From a virus: DNA of 23,045 bases. The notes under the pieces were generated by a model, which had not been told where the DNA came from, made no database searches, and was given only the letters and a program-made list of their open reading frames with translations. This document shows positions 7,556 through 14,805 of the stretch, piece after piece. The DNA lies in the IMG/VR virus record IMGVR_UViG_3300021356_000181, positions 1-23,045 of that record, one strand, 5' to 3'. Each line of letters starts with the position of its first letter. The stretch's first letter is position 1. Both the position numbers and the translations under genes were made by a program.

Positions 7556-8184
7556 TGGCTATATCTTACCCACTCAGTTTACCTACAGCTATTGGTATAG
7601 CTAATATAGAGTTTAGGGCCTTAAATGCTGTAGCTTACTCTCGTAGCCCATTTACCTTCGCGGGGGTATCTTACGAGTATGCTGGTAAGATGTGGCAAGC
7701 AGATATAACCCTACCACCTATGAAAAGGGAAAACGCTGAACAATGGATAGCTTGGCTTATTTCCTTGAAGGGGCAAAAGGGAACTTTCTACCTAAATGAT
7801 CCTGCTGCTGTAACACCTTTAGGTTCAGCGCGTAATAGTGATACTGTGACGACAAATGGTTCTACTGCTGCTGGTAGTAATACAATCGCTATTACCAGCG
7901 CCCCTACAAGCCAGACAGATTACCTTAAAGCTGGTGATTATCTGCAGATTGGTACAGGTACATCAATGCAGCTATTTAAAGTTCTTGCTGATGTAGACAC
8001 AGATGGTTCTGGTGAAGCCACAATAGATGTATGGCCTGATGTAAGGGCTACGATCTCTACAGGAACCTCTGTTTATTTTGAAAGTGCAAAAGGTGTATTT
8101 AGACTAGCCTCTAACGAAAGTGCTTTCTCTATCAATGAAGCATCAACCTATGGTATCTCATTTGGAGCTATGGAAGCAGCATGA
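7555..8184 (+). CDS. Distal tail / minor tail protein
   Basis: A 209-residue protein immediately after the tape measure gene, the place of lambda gpM or a distal tail protein. The N-terminal part (LSLPTAIGIANIEFRALNAV and the later MWQADITLPPMKRENAEQW) matches a minor tail protein pattern in which strands are followed by 'R.naeqW.Awl.sLrG..GtFyL.DP'; here GQKGTFYLNDPAA. The middle and C-terminal parts (LKAGDYLQIGTGTSMQLFKV and later KGVFRLASNESAF) form a beta module frequent in phage tail tip proteins. It probably forms the ring below the tail tube. It overlaps both neighbours by one to four bases. Whether it is a true Dit homologue is inference. Confidence 0.75.
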   Translation: MAISYPLSLPTAIGIANIEFRALNAVAYSRSPFTFAGVSYEYAGKMWQADITLPPMKRENAEQWIAWLISLKGQKGTFYLNDPAAVTPLGSARNSDTVTTNGSTAAGSNTIAITSAPTSQTDYLKAGDYLQIGTGTSMQLFKVLADVDTDGSGEATIDVWPDVRATISTGTSVYFESAKGVFRLASNESAFSINEASTYGISFGAMEAA

Positions 8185-8732
8185 GTAGATCAGGTATAAC
8201 ATCCCTTCTTACGGCTCTTGAGGGTACAGATGTTCAACCCTTTTACGCTGTAGAGTTTGAACTAGATACAGCACCAATTAGACTGTGGACAGGCTATGGT
8301 GACAAGGTTATCAACAGTGATACTTACACAGGATCAGGTAACTTACTTACTATAGATGGCTTTGAGGAAATTGCAGATTTATCGGCTAAGAGTATCACTA
8401 TATCTGTTTCTGGCATACCTTCTAATTTGATTGAAGATGCGCTTACAGAGCCGTATCAAAGACGACCTTGTAGGGTTTACTTTGGTACAAGAGATCAATC
8501 TACAATAGTGGAAATATTCTCTGGCTTTCTAAATACTATGACCATTGAGGATAGTGGTGAGACAAGCACAATTTCTGTGTTGGTAGACAGTAAGCTGGTT
8601 AGGTTGGAAAAGGCCAGTAATCGTCGCTACACAGAAGAGAGCCATAGGGCTAGATACCCCAGCGATAACTTCTTTAGTTATGTGCAAAGTTTACAACAAA
8701 AGGACATCGTATGGGGCCGCGCCAAAGCCTAA
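8181..8732 (+). CDS. DUF2163-like tail tip / baseplate hub protein
   Basis: A 183-residue protein with an N-terminal FYAVEFELDTAPIRLWTGYG strand pair, then DGFEEIADLSAKSITISVSG and PCRVYFGTRDQSTIVEIFSG. This ordering (substrate-facing 'v.lw.G.gd' strands, then '...G.l..i.....sa.gi.lslsGip') is typical of the DUF2163 / GTA gp13-like or lambda gpL-like tail tip family. A helix-rich C-terminus (EKASNRRYTEESHRARYPSD) includes the common '.r.YT...q...yp.D..f.yv..l' ending. It overlaps the next gene by 22 bases. The protein probably links the distal tail ring to the J-like protein. Confidence 0.75.
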   Translation: MSRSGITSLLTALEGTDVQPFYAVEFELDTAPIRLWTGYGDKVINSDTYTGSGNLLTIDGFEEIADLSAKSITISVSGIPSNLIEDALTEPYQRRPCRVYFGTRDQSTIVEIFSGFLNTMTIEDSGETSTISVLVDSKLVRLEKASNRRYTEESHRARYPSDNFFSYVQSLQQKDIVWGRAKA

Positions 8733-9121
8733 ACCAATATATTAATACTGTAAGGAATAAACCATTTGAGTGGGGTAAGAATGATTGTCTTACGTTCACC
8801 AATGATGCTTTTCATGCTATGTATGGCAAAGGTTGGGCTGATGATTGGCTTGATAGATACTTAGCCGACAATACTCCCATCAGACGTAATGAGTTAATCA
8901 AAGAGTTTGGGTTTCGTAGCTTCTCAGAGGCTGTAGATCAACGCCTTAAGCGCATAGATCATATACCGCCACTAGGGGCTTTGGTTACTACAAAACACGC
9001 TGAGAAATGGATTATAGGCGTTGCTATGGGTATTTCTACGGGTACAAGAGCAGTGTTCTTATCAAAGAAGGGTGTTATACATTTGCCAATGGAGTCTGTG
9101 CATGAGGCTTGGGTGCTATGA
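8711..9121 (+). CDS. NlpC/P60-like tail peptidase (DUF6950-like, lambda gpK position)
   Basis: A 136-residue protein carrying FEWGKNDCLTFTNDAF at residues 19-34. The W-G-x-x-D-C phrase with Cys26 is the nucleophile motif of DUF6950 / NlpC-P60-type cysteine peptidases. A downstream PPLGALVTTKHAEKWIIGVA region holds a candidate His near residue 96. In lambda the matching gene, K, lies between L and J as here. Such enzymes may open peptidoglycan during DNA entry or process the tail tip. AAAGGA before the ATG supports this start although it lies inside the previous gene. The lambda gpK JAB/Mov34 domain is absent. Activity is inferred from family only. Confidence 0.78.
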   Translation: MGPRQSLNQYINTVRNKPFEWGKNDCLTFTNDAFHAMYGKGWADDWLDRYLADNTPIRRNELIKEFGFRSFSEAVDQRLKRIDHIPPLGALVTTKHAEKWIIGVAMGISTGTRAVFLSKKGVIHLPMESVHEAWVL

Positions 9122-12100
9122 GTAGGTACAAGCTAGGTGATCTAACCATTAAGAATTGGAACGCTTGGGATCGTGTAGTTCGTGATCCTGTTACCGTTGG
9201 CGTAATGATTACTCAGGGCATTGGGTATAGTGCTGCTGCTGCTGGTTTGGCTAGTGGGGCTATTGTTGCAGGTTTTGGTACGGCATTTGTCGGATACTTA
9301 GCCGTAACAGCCGTTACATCTTGGGCATTGTCTGCACTAGCCCCTAAACAAGATTTTGGTTCTGTTGGTTCATCTGGCATAATGGTCAATGCGCGTGATC
9401 CAGCAGCGCCACAGGATTTTGTTTATGGTAAGGTTCGCAAAGGTGGTGTTGTAACTTTCTATGAGACAACAGGTACAGATAACGTATTTCTGCATCAAGT
9501 AATTGTTCTGGCTGGTCACGAAGTAAACTCTATCGGTGATATTTATATTAACGACCAACTTGCAACGCTGGACGGGGAGTATATTACAACTGCTGGAAGT
9601 GGCGCAGAGCAAACTAACTGGCATAGAAAAATAAGGGTTAGGAAGCATAAGGGCGACCAGACCACTGCTGATAGCACTCTGACATCAGAAACATCACTAG
9701 GATCAAGTTTTATTGGTAACGATATGGCTTATCTCTACGTGCGGTATGAGTATGATCAAACTGTTTTTGCTAATGGGTTACCCCTAATCACTGCTGTTGT
9801 CGAAGGTAAAAAGGTTTATGATCCGCGCACAAGCACAACAGCGTACAGTGCAAACGCTGCTTTGTGTATTCGTGATTTCCTTGTGTCTGAATATGGTTTA
9901 GATGATAGTTCTATTGACGACACAGACTTCCAAGCTGCTGCTAATATATGCGATGAAAACGTAACCTTAGTTGATACAAGCACAGAGAAGCGGTACGAAA
10001 TAAACGGTATCGTTCAAGCCAATAGACCTATCGGAAATGTGCTTCAAGATATGGTTACTGCCTGTGCAGGGACGCTGTATTGGGGTATGGGTAGCTGGAA
10101 GCTAAAAGTAGGTGCATATTCAACCTATGTTAAAACCCTCACCTTAGACGACCTTAGAAGCCCTCTGAGCATAGAAACGCGCATAAATATGCGTGACAAC
10201 TTTAATAGGGTCACAGGTACATTTAATGATGCTGCAAATAAGTGGATCACGGCTGATTATCCAGAACTTTCCACAACTACTACTGCTGGTAGTTTTGTCA
10301 CGGGTCAAACCTATGCGATTACTTTAGTTGGTACTACCGACTTTACAGCTATTGGGGCTTCATCAAATACTATTGGTGTTGTCTTTAAAGCGACTGGCGC
10401 TGGATCAGGTACAGGGGCGGCTAGTATCTTCTTAGGTGAGGATAATGGTGAAAAGGCCGCATTAGATTTACCTTTGCCGTTCACAACAAGTGCAGCGATG
10501 GCACAGAGGCTTGCCAAACTGACTTTGCTTCGTGGTCGTGAGCAAATGACCATGACTGGTGAATTTGGCATGGAAGCATTTGAGCTTGAGGTAGGCGATA
10601 TTGTACGCTTCTCAGAGGAGAACCCTACTACTGGCGCAGTTCAGTATCGCTATGGCTTTGGCAGTCAGAATAGCGGCACGGGTAAAGAGTTTGAGGTTGT
10701 CTCTTGGAAGCTATCAGCTAATCAGGATGCGGGTGATTTACGCATTGCAATGACTTTGCGTGAAATATCTTCTGATGCCTTTTCTTGGAGTGCAGAAGAG
10801 CAAGCCATTGTTGCGAACAATGCGGATGTATCAAAGCTATCTCAAGTAAACCAAAATAAGAAAGCAGCAATCGTATTCCAAAACGGACTAGATTTACTTG
10901 TCGATGCGGTAAATCCGCAAGTGTCTTTAGTTAGTGCGGGTAGTTTTGTAACAAGCAATTCATATACTATTGTTTCTGTGGGCAACACAGATTTTACGGC
11001 AATAGGTGCAGCTAATAATGAAGTTGGCACTACCTTTACTGCTACTGGTGCTGGGAGTGGCACAGGTACAGCCTATGATAATACAAACTATGGCTCTGTT
11101 CAAGACGAAATAACAGCTAGTTTTAAATCAGCAAACCCACAACTCAGCCATATGAGCGAGATACCAGAAAATCAGGTGGTCTTTGCTAAATTCACCAACA
11201 ACGCCGATAGCACCCAATCAGCACTAAAGATTTGGGATTATGATAAGCAACTATGGCTAGAAGAAACAGATGACAATTATATTGTTGAAGGCTTATCAAA
11301 CGAGATTGTCACAAATGAGGCTGTTCTTGGGTATATTCAAAGTGCAGAAATATCAGCACAACAACTTAATGTAAATGATACGATTGATTTCGCTGATGGT
11401 GGTGCAATCCGCATTAATCGTGAAACTTATGATTTCTTGCCTTCAACTACGTCAGATAAAGCAAAGGGTGGTTTGTTCTTAGGAAACCCAGCGGGAACTG
11501 GCGCTGATGGTACAACCACAAACGCATTTTATGCCCTTAGCTCTTTCGGTATCAAAAACTCTACAGAATTACATGGTGTGGAGTTCACGCCAACTGATAC
11601 CAAAATAACCAATCCAACTATTATGAAAACGGCGCAAGGTACTGTCCAGAGTAGTAATATCCAATCAACCCAAACAATTACTATTAAGAGTGGCTCAACT
11701 AATCCAAATGCTGTTTCTCTTACAGTAAACGCCGTTGGCGGTGGTGGCGGTGGTGCGGCAGCAGTAGATCAAAGCACGGCTGGTGCGAATGGTGGAAATA
11801 CAGTCTATTATCTTATTTTAAATGGTAGCACCCAAAGCAATGTAACTGCCAATGGTGGAACGGGGGCTGGATATAATACTGGCGCTGATAAATGGCGTGG
11901 AGATACTGGTGCTGCAAGTGCCTATGCTTCTGGGGGATCAGGTGGTGGCTCTGAAAATGCATCAGGTGCGGCAGGGTCACTTGGATCAGGCGGCGGTGGT
12001 GGAGCGGGTCGTCCACCAGATTGGAACCAATCATCACGCAAAGGTGGTGCTGGTGGTGGGCATGGCGCACTAAGTACAACAACATATGATATTAGCAGCT

Positions 12101-12561
12101 ACTCAACTGTAAGTCTTGTTATTAGTCAGATTGGTTCGGGTGGATCAGGTGGTACGGGAAACCGAGGGAATGGTGGTGCTGGTGGTACTGGCGTTGTAAA
12201 ATATAATATTTCTACATCTGGACCAGAGGAAGTTCTTCTACAAAACTTTGGTGTCCGTTCTTATGTAAAATTTCAAGGTACAGGAACCGCTACTGTTTTG
12301 GGAAGCGAAAATGTCTCGACCCTTACAGATTACGGAACAGGACACTATAACATAGCATTCACAAATTCTCTAAGTTCAGCAAACTATTCAACAACAGCTT
12401 GCGGAAATAGACAAAACGGTAATTCATCGGAAACCGCACCAAATATAGGATTTTACTATAGTAGTCTTTATACCTCAAGCGGGTATAGAATACTTACTTA
12501 TGACAATAACACCGATGGGTTGCAAGATTGTGCTTTTGTCACTCTTACAAGTACAGAATAG
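9118..12561 (+). CDS. J-like tail tip / host specificity protein
   Basis: A 1147-residue protein. I place the start at ATG 9118, which overlaps the previous stop as ATGA; a TTG at 9109 is also open. Residues about 25-75 form an Ala/Gly-rich hydrophobic segment (lambda gpI-like), followed by the J-family phrase QDFVYGKVRKGGVVTFYET and HQVIVLAGHEVNSIGDIYIN. The central part is fibronectin/beta-rich tail tip. Two copies of a 47-residue module occur at residues 390-436 and 607-653. Residues 872-1027 are extremely Gly-rich (NAVGGGGGGAAAV, SGGGGGAGRPPDW). The last 100 residues (YVKFQGTGTATVLGSENVST) resemble a terminal domain common in marine phage fibres. It should form the tail tip and contact the host receptor. 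Confidence 0.87.
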   Translation: MSRYKLGDLTIKNWNAWDRVVRDPVTVGVMITQGIGYSAAAAGLASGAIVAGFGTAFVGYLAVTAVTSWALSALAPKQDFGSVGSSGIMVNARDPAAPQDFVYGKVRKGGVVTFYETTGTDNVFLHQVIVLAGHEVNSIGDIYINDQLATLDGEYITTAGSGAEQTNWHRKIRVRKHKGDQTTADSTLTSETSLGSSFIGNDMAYLYVRYEYDQTVFANGLPLITAVVEGKKVYDPRTSTTAYSANAALCIRDFLVSEYGLDDSSIDDTDFQAAANICDENVTLVDTSTEKRYEINGIVQANRPIGNVLQDMVTACAGTLYWGMGSWKLKVGAYSTYVKTLTLDDLRSPLSIETRINMRDNFNRVTGTFNDAANKWITADYPELSTTTTAGSFVTGQTYAITLVGTTDFTAIGASSNTIGVVFKATGAGSGTGAASIFLGEDNGEKAALDLPLPFTTSAAMAQRLAKLTLLRGREQMTMTGEFGMEAFELEVGDIVRFSEENPTTGAVQYRYGFGSQNSGTGKEFEVVSWKLSANQDAGDLRIAMTLREISSDAFSWSAEEQAIVANNADVSKLSQVNQNKKAAIVFQNGLDLLVDAVNPQVSLVSAGSFVTSNSYTIVSVGNTDFTAIGAANNEVGTTFTATGAGSGTGTAYDNTNYGSVQDEITASFKSANPQLSHMSEIPENQVVFAKFTNNADSTQSALKIWDYDKQLWLEETDDNYIVEGLSNEIVTNEAVLGYIQSAEISAQQLNVNDTIDFADGGAIRINRETYDFLPSTTSDKAKGGLFLGNPAGTGADGTTTNAFYALSSFGIKNSTELHGVEFTPTDTKITNPTIMKTAQGTVQSSNIQSTQTITIKSGSTNPNAVSLTVNAVGGGGGGAAAVDQSTAGANGGNTVYYLILNGSTQSNVTANGGTGAGYNTGADKWRGDTGAASAYASGGSGGGSENASGAAGSLGSGGGGGAGRPPDWNQSSRKGGAGGGHGALSTTTYDISSYSTVSLVISQIGSGGSGGTGNRGNGGAGGTGVVKYNISTSGPEEVLLQNFGVRSYVKFQGTGTATVLGSENVSTLTDYGTGHYNIAFTNSLSSANYSTTACGNRQNGNSSETAPNIGFYYSSLYTSSGYRILTYDNNTDGLQDCAFVTLTSTE
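10285..10425 (+). repeat. 47-residue module, copy 1, inside the J-like protein
   Basis: Codes for residues 390-436: AGSFVTGQTYAITLVGTTDF, then TAIGASSNTIGVVFKATGAG and SGTGAAS. The second copy lies 651 bases downstream. 'SFVtg..Y.I..vGtTDFTaIGA.sN..G..F.ATGaGsGTG.A' is a mobile module I recognise from many phage and bacterial surface proteins. Confidence 0.8.
10936..11076 (+). repeat. 47-residue module, copy 2, inside the J-like protein
   Basis: Codes for residues 607-653: AGSFVTSNSYTIVSVGNTDF, TAIGAANNEVGTTFTATGAG, SGTGTAY. It has the same length as copy 1, but many third-position differences at DNA level, so duplication or independent gain is old relative to the tape measure repeats. Confidence 0.8.
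11731..12200 (+). other. Glycine-rich adhesin region of the J-like protein
   Basis: Residues about 872-1027 contain repeated Gly runs (VGGGGGGAA, SGGSGGGSEN, GSGGGGGAGR, GGAGGGHG, GGSGGTGNRGNGGAGGTG). Gly-rich blocks of this kind form polyglycine type II helix sandwiches in the phage S16 gp38-type adhesin, where the loops between them bind receptors. Alternate-frame ORFs in this stretch are low-complexity shadows. Confidence 0.65.
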
Positions 12562-12570
12562 GGCAGAATA

Positions 12571-12807
12571 ATGGAATACGATTTACTTTGGACTGCTGGA
12601 TTAACTGCTCTATTAAGTTTGTTAGGTTGGGCCTGTAGGAACATGTACTCTGAAGTACAGAGAATACAGGTTCTTCTTAATAAAACAAGAGAAGAAATAG
12701 CTAAGGATTATGTCACTAAATCAGAAGCGCAAAGTGACATGAACAGAATAATAGACCGACTAGAAGCACTCGACGCCAAACTGGATAGGATAATTGAGCG
12801 TCGATGA
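12571..12807 (+). CDS. Small membrane protein with coiled coil
   Basis: A 78-residue protein with one N-terminal membrane segment (LLWTAGLTALLSLLGWA, about residues 5-21) and a charged helical tail that looks like a coiled coil (NRIIDRLEALDAKLDRIIER). No enzyme motif is present. It is nine bases after the J-like gene and overlaps the next gene as ATGA. Such proteins are frequent near phage lysis genes and might be holin-like, an antiholin or a structural accessory. One membrane helix plus a cytoplasmic coiled coil is not enough to choose. Confidence 0.75.
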   Translation: MEYDLLWTAGLTALLSLLGWACRNMYSEVQRIQVLLNKTREEIAKDYVTKSEAQSDMNRIIDRLEALDAKLDRIIERR

Positions 12808-13265
12808 TAGATCCCATAACGGCGATTTCAGCCGCCACTGCTGCTTTCGGATACCTCAAGAAAGGGATAGCCGTTGGCAAAGATTTGCAAGATATGGGAG
12901 GTCAACTCTCTAAGTGGGCTGGTGCTATAGCAGACCTAGATTTTGCTGATCGTCAAAACCAGAAACCCCCTTGGTATAAAGCGTTAGGTGGGGGAGTAGA
13001 AGCTCAAGCTATGGAAATCTTTGCAGCAAAGCAGAAAGCTGCTTCCATGAGACAGGAACTAAAAGACTATATATCGGTTATGTATGGCCCATCAAAGTGG
13101 CAAGAAATACTAGAGATAGAAGCAGACCTACGTAAACAAAAGCGAGAACACGAACACAGACGCATGGAAATAAAACAAGCCATAATAGAGTGGACTGTAG
13201 GTACTATTGTGTTTGTTGTTCTAATAGGTGGTCTTGTAGGGTTTGTATGGTTGGCTAATCAATGA
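12804..13265 (+). CDS. Hypothetical protein with C-terminal membrane helix
   Basis: A 153-residue protein. The N-terminus (MIDPITAISAATAAFGYLKK) is Ala-rich and amphipathic. The middle (PWYKALGGGVEAQAMEIFAA and beyond) is helical and strongly charged. Residues about 130-152 (TVGTIVFVVLIGGLVGFVW) form a membrane helix, leaving the bulk on one side. I have seen proteins of this general plan downstream of tail genes in marine phages but know no function. It is coupled to both neighbours by ATGA overlaps. A role in lysis or in the virion is possible; neither is shown by sequence. Confidence 0.75.
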   Translation: MIDPITAISAATAAFGYLKKGIAVGKDLQDMGGQLSKWAGAIADLDFADRQNQKPPWYKALGGGVEAQAMEIFAAKQKAASMRQELKDYISVMYGPSKWQEILEIEADLRKQKREHEHRRMEIKQAIIEWTVGTIVFVVLIGGLVGFVWLANQ

Positions 13266-13483
13266 ACATAGATTTAGGATTACTTGGCTATTTACCGTTA
13301 CCTTTAATGCCCTTCGATAAGGTACAACCCTTACCTAATAAGAAAGAACGTATTGTAGAAGAGACCCACAGATCTGTTGATAGAAAAGCAGAAGACTACA
13401 AATACGAAACAGCCTACGCATACCACCCGCATAATCAATCTAAATATCAACCAGCACAAATAGTGGACTTTGTAGTAGCATGA
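13262..13483 (+). CDS. Small hypothetical protein
   Basis: A 73-residue protein starting MNIDLGLLGYLPLPLMPFDK with a Pro/Leu-rich N-terminus, then a charged, Tyr-rich segment (RKAEDYKYETAYAYHPHNQS). It lacks a clear membrane helix and I do not recognise it. ATGA overlaps at both ends and the same strand and spacing as its neighbours make it a real gene. Its place between two membrane proteins hints at, but does not prove, a lysis or virion accessory function. Confidence 0.65.
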   Translation: MNIDLGLLGYLPLPLMPFDKVQPLPNKKERIVEETHRSVDRKAEDYKYETAYAYHPHNQSKYQPAQIVDFVVA

Positions 13484-13710
13484 AAATAACACCAGAATGG
13501 TTAGACAAGTGGCGTATATGGCCTCGCATGATCCTCACACTTTACGGGATTGCTTTCTATAACACAACAACTTGGTTCATGGCTCTGCCTGATCCCTCAA
13601 ATGCTCAGGCAGGATTCGTTAGCGTAATCGTGGGCGCTGGGGCAGGATTTTATGGAATATATGTAAATGGTAAAGCGCCTTCTGGTGGTAGCAACTCTAG
13701 TTCTAAGTAG
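13480..13710 (+). CDS. Putative holin
   Basis: A 76-residue protein with two predicted membrane helices (MILTLYGIAFYNTTTWFMAL, residues about 17-36, and AGFVSVIVGAGAGFYGIYV, about 44-62), joined by a short loop (PDPSNAQ), and a hydrophilic Ser/Lys C-terminus (GGSNSSSK). Size and two-helix topology suit a class II holin, which would time the opening of the inner membrane. It lies immediately before the spanin-like and endolysin genes, supporting a lysis role. Similar sequences with the W.MALPDP phrase occur in marine phages. Holin activity itself is inferred. The end overlaps the next gene by 44 bases. Confidence 0.6.
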   Translation: MKITPEWLDKWRIWPRMILTLYGIAFYNTTTWFMALPDPSNAQAGFVSVIVGAGAGFYGIYVNGKAPSGGSNSSSK

Positions 13711-14035
13711 TTGTGGACCCCTCTCTTATCTTAATCCTTTAAGCAATAGTGGAGGCCCTACTGTTAATGCAAACGTCTTGGCGGGAAAAGAAAATACACA
13801 ACAAGTGGTCGCACAACAAAATAGACAAGAAGCTGGCAGGGACATCGTTACAACAGAGAAGGAAGTCGAGGCCGAAAACGTCGAGACGATTAAGATATCA
13901 AACACAAATATACCAATCTGGGTCATCCTCTTGCTTGTGCTTGGGTGGCTATTGCCAACACCAACAAGTATTGCAATCTGGTTTGGGAACCTATTCACTT
14001 CAATCTTTCAAAGGAAGAAATCCGATGACATTTAA
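13667..14035 (+). CDS. Putative unimolecular spanin (u-spanin) lipoprotein
   Basis: A 122-residue protein with a lipoprotein signal peptide (MVKRLLVVATLVLSSC, lipobox L13-S-S-C16) and, at the other end, a membrane helix (residues about 82-107, including IPIWVILLLVLGWLLP) followed by a basic tail (FQRKKSDD). This double anchoring, outer membrane by lipid and inner membrane by helix, with about 65 periplasmic residues rich in Gln, Glu and Asn, is the design of u-spanins such as T1 gp11 (131 residues). They fuse the two membranes in the last step of lysis. It starts inside the putative holin gene and overlaps the endolysin start by 11 bases. The ribosome binding site is weak. Confidence 0.65.
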   Translation: MVKRLLVVATLVLSSCGPLSYLNPLSNSGGPTVNANVLAGKENTQQVVAQQNRQEAGRDIVTTEKEVEAENVETIKISNTNIPIWVILLLVLGWLLPTPTSIAIWFGNLFTSIFQRKKSDDI

Positions 14036-14492
14036 ACTTGGCGCTAGAAGCGAAGAAAGGCTACTAGGCGTAAATGAAACACTTGTGGATATTGTGCAAC
14101 GTGCCATTTCTCTCACTAAGCAAGACTTCTCAGTAATTTGTGGTAGAAGGACCAAACAAGAGCAAGAAGCTCTAGTTGCTAAGGGTGCATCACAGACTAT
14201 GAAGAGTAAGCATCTTGAAGGTAAAGCTGTAGACCTTATGGCTTATGTAGCTGGATCTGGTGGTCGTTGGGAACTTAATCTCTATGATGAAATTGCAGAT
14301 GCTATGGCACAGGCTGCTTGTGACTTAGGTGTTAGTAATTTGCGTTGGGGGGCTGCATGGCATATAGATGACCTAGCCTCTTGGTGGGAAAACAACAACA
14401 CTGCAGAAGATGCTATGAACGCCTATGTAGACCTAAGACGATCTCAGGGTAGAAGGCCATTCATAGACGCTCCACATTTCGAGCTTACATAA
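14025..14492 (+). CDS. Endolysin, M15/VanY-type peptidoglycan peptidase
   Basis: A 155-residue protein. I start it at ATG 14025, preceded by AAGGAAG (14011-14017); the frame is open further upstream to 13749, but that part only shadows the spanin gene. Zinc and catalytic motifs of the M15 family are present: SKHLEGKAVD gives His63 and Asp70, and IDAPHFE gives Asp148 and His151. These match the S.H..G.A.D and D.pHfe motifs of VanY and of the T5 endolysin, an L-alanyl-D-glutamate peptidase. No signal peptide or cell-wall binding domain is present, so release would depend on the holin. An insert between the motifs (WGAAWHIDDLASWWENNN) is longer than in T5 endolysin. Confidence 0.88.
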   Translation: MTFKLGARSEERLLGVNETLVDIVQRAISLTKQDFSVICGRRTKQEQEALVAKGASQTMKSKHLEGKAVDLMAYVAGSGGRWELNLYDEIADAMAQAACDLGVSNLRWGAAWHIDDLASWWENNNTAEDAMNAYVDLRRSQGRRPFIDAPHFELT

Positions 14493-14626
14493 AAAGAGAG
14501 GCCCCGCAAGGGGCCTTTTTTGTGTTTAGCTTTACGATATAGTTTTGGCTTTTTCTTATCGGGAATTACCTTAGATCTATATTTAGGTTGTCTAAGATCC
14601 TTAGCCATTGGGTTAGGTTTCCTCAT
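14444..14626 (-). CDS. Small basic hypothetical protein, overlaps terminator and endolysin end
   Basis: A 60-residue, very basic ORF. Its first 40 residues (MRKPNPMAKDLRQPKYRSKV then IPDKKKPKLYRKAKHKK) look like a family of tiny basic phage proteins with an 'NP.AkdLR.PKYR.r.v' beginning; that recognition is from memory and unverified. The ATG lies inside the previous gene's end, 14 bases from its stop, with only a weak AAGAAAG before it. Its C-terminal 20 residues are encoded by the terminator and by the antisense of the endolysin 3' end, so the tail may be unconserved. It might bind nucleic acid, given its charge. Confidence 0.5.
   Translation of the reverse strand: MRKPNPMAKDLRQPKYRSKVIPDKKKPKLYRKAKHKKGPLRGLSFYVSSKCGASMNGLLP
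14499..14521. terminator. Bidirectional intrinsic terminator between convergent blocks
   Basis: AGGCCCC (14499-14505), loop GCAA (14506-14509), GGGGCCT (14510-14516) form a perfect 7-bp GC-rich stem with a GNRA loop, followed by T residues to 14521. On the minus strand the same hairpin is followed by CTCTTTTT, so it can also stop transcripts from the right. It lies seven bases after the endolysin stop. Confidence 0.9.
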
Positions 14627-14804
14627 CTTTCTTATCCCATTCTATACATCGAAAGTCTGTTATCATCCAACCTTGTTTATAAAAGTGTGCAGCACCAACT
14701 TCCACTGACATTTGACATAATTCCTCTGTGGGACGTACAATAGGGTCTATTTGTGCCTGACATAAACCCTCATTTAAGCAGATAAGTAGGACTGCGCTCC
14801 ACAT
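14613..14804 (-). CDS. Small hypothetical protein with signal-like N-terminus
   Basis: A 63-residue protein starting MWSAVLLICLNEGLCQAQID. The hydrophobic N-terminus resembles a short secretion signal or membrane anchor, then a Cys-containing segment (VRPTEELCQMSVEVGAAHF) and acidic end (WDKKDEET). A strong GGAAGGA just before the ATG, overlapping the end of the DUF3310 gene, shows it is translated. Four cysteines occur in 63 residues. I do not know its function; short proteins with a similar 'llicl..g.C.....p......E.C' plan occur in marine phages. Confidence 0.65.
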   Translation of the reverse strand: MWSAVLLICLNEGLCQAQIDPIVRPTEELCQMSVEVGAAHFYKQGWMITDFRCIEWDKKDEET

Positions 14805-14805
14805 A

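Noticed and set aside
11813-12085. His/Gln-rich ORFs on both strands opposite the Gly-rich region
   Set aside because: Low-complexity shadows caused by repeated GGT/GGC codons. No ribosome binding site or family.
13749-14024. N-terminal extension of the endolysin to ATG 13749
   Set aside because: The extra 92 residues are out-of-frame reading of the spanin-like gene. AAGGAAG and the M15 domain start support ATG 14025.
14520-14708. 62-residue plus-strand ORF after the terminator
   Set aside because: It starts just after the terminator, without a ribosome binding site, opposite two better-supported minus-strand ORFs.
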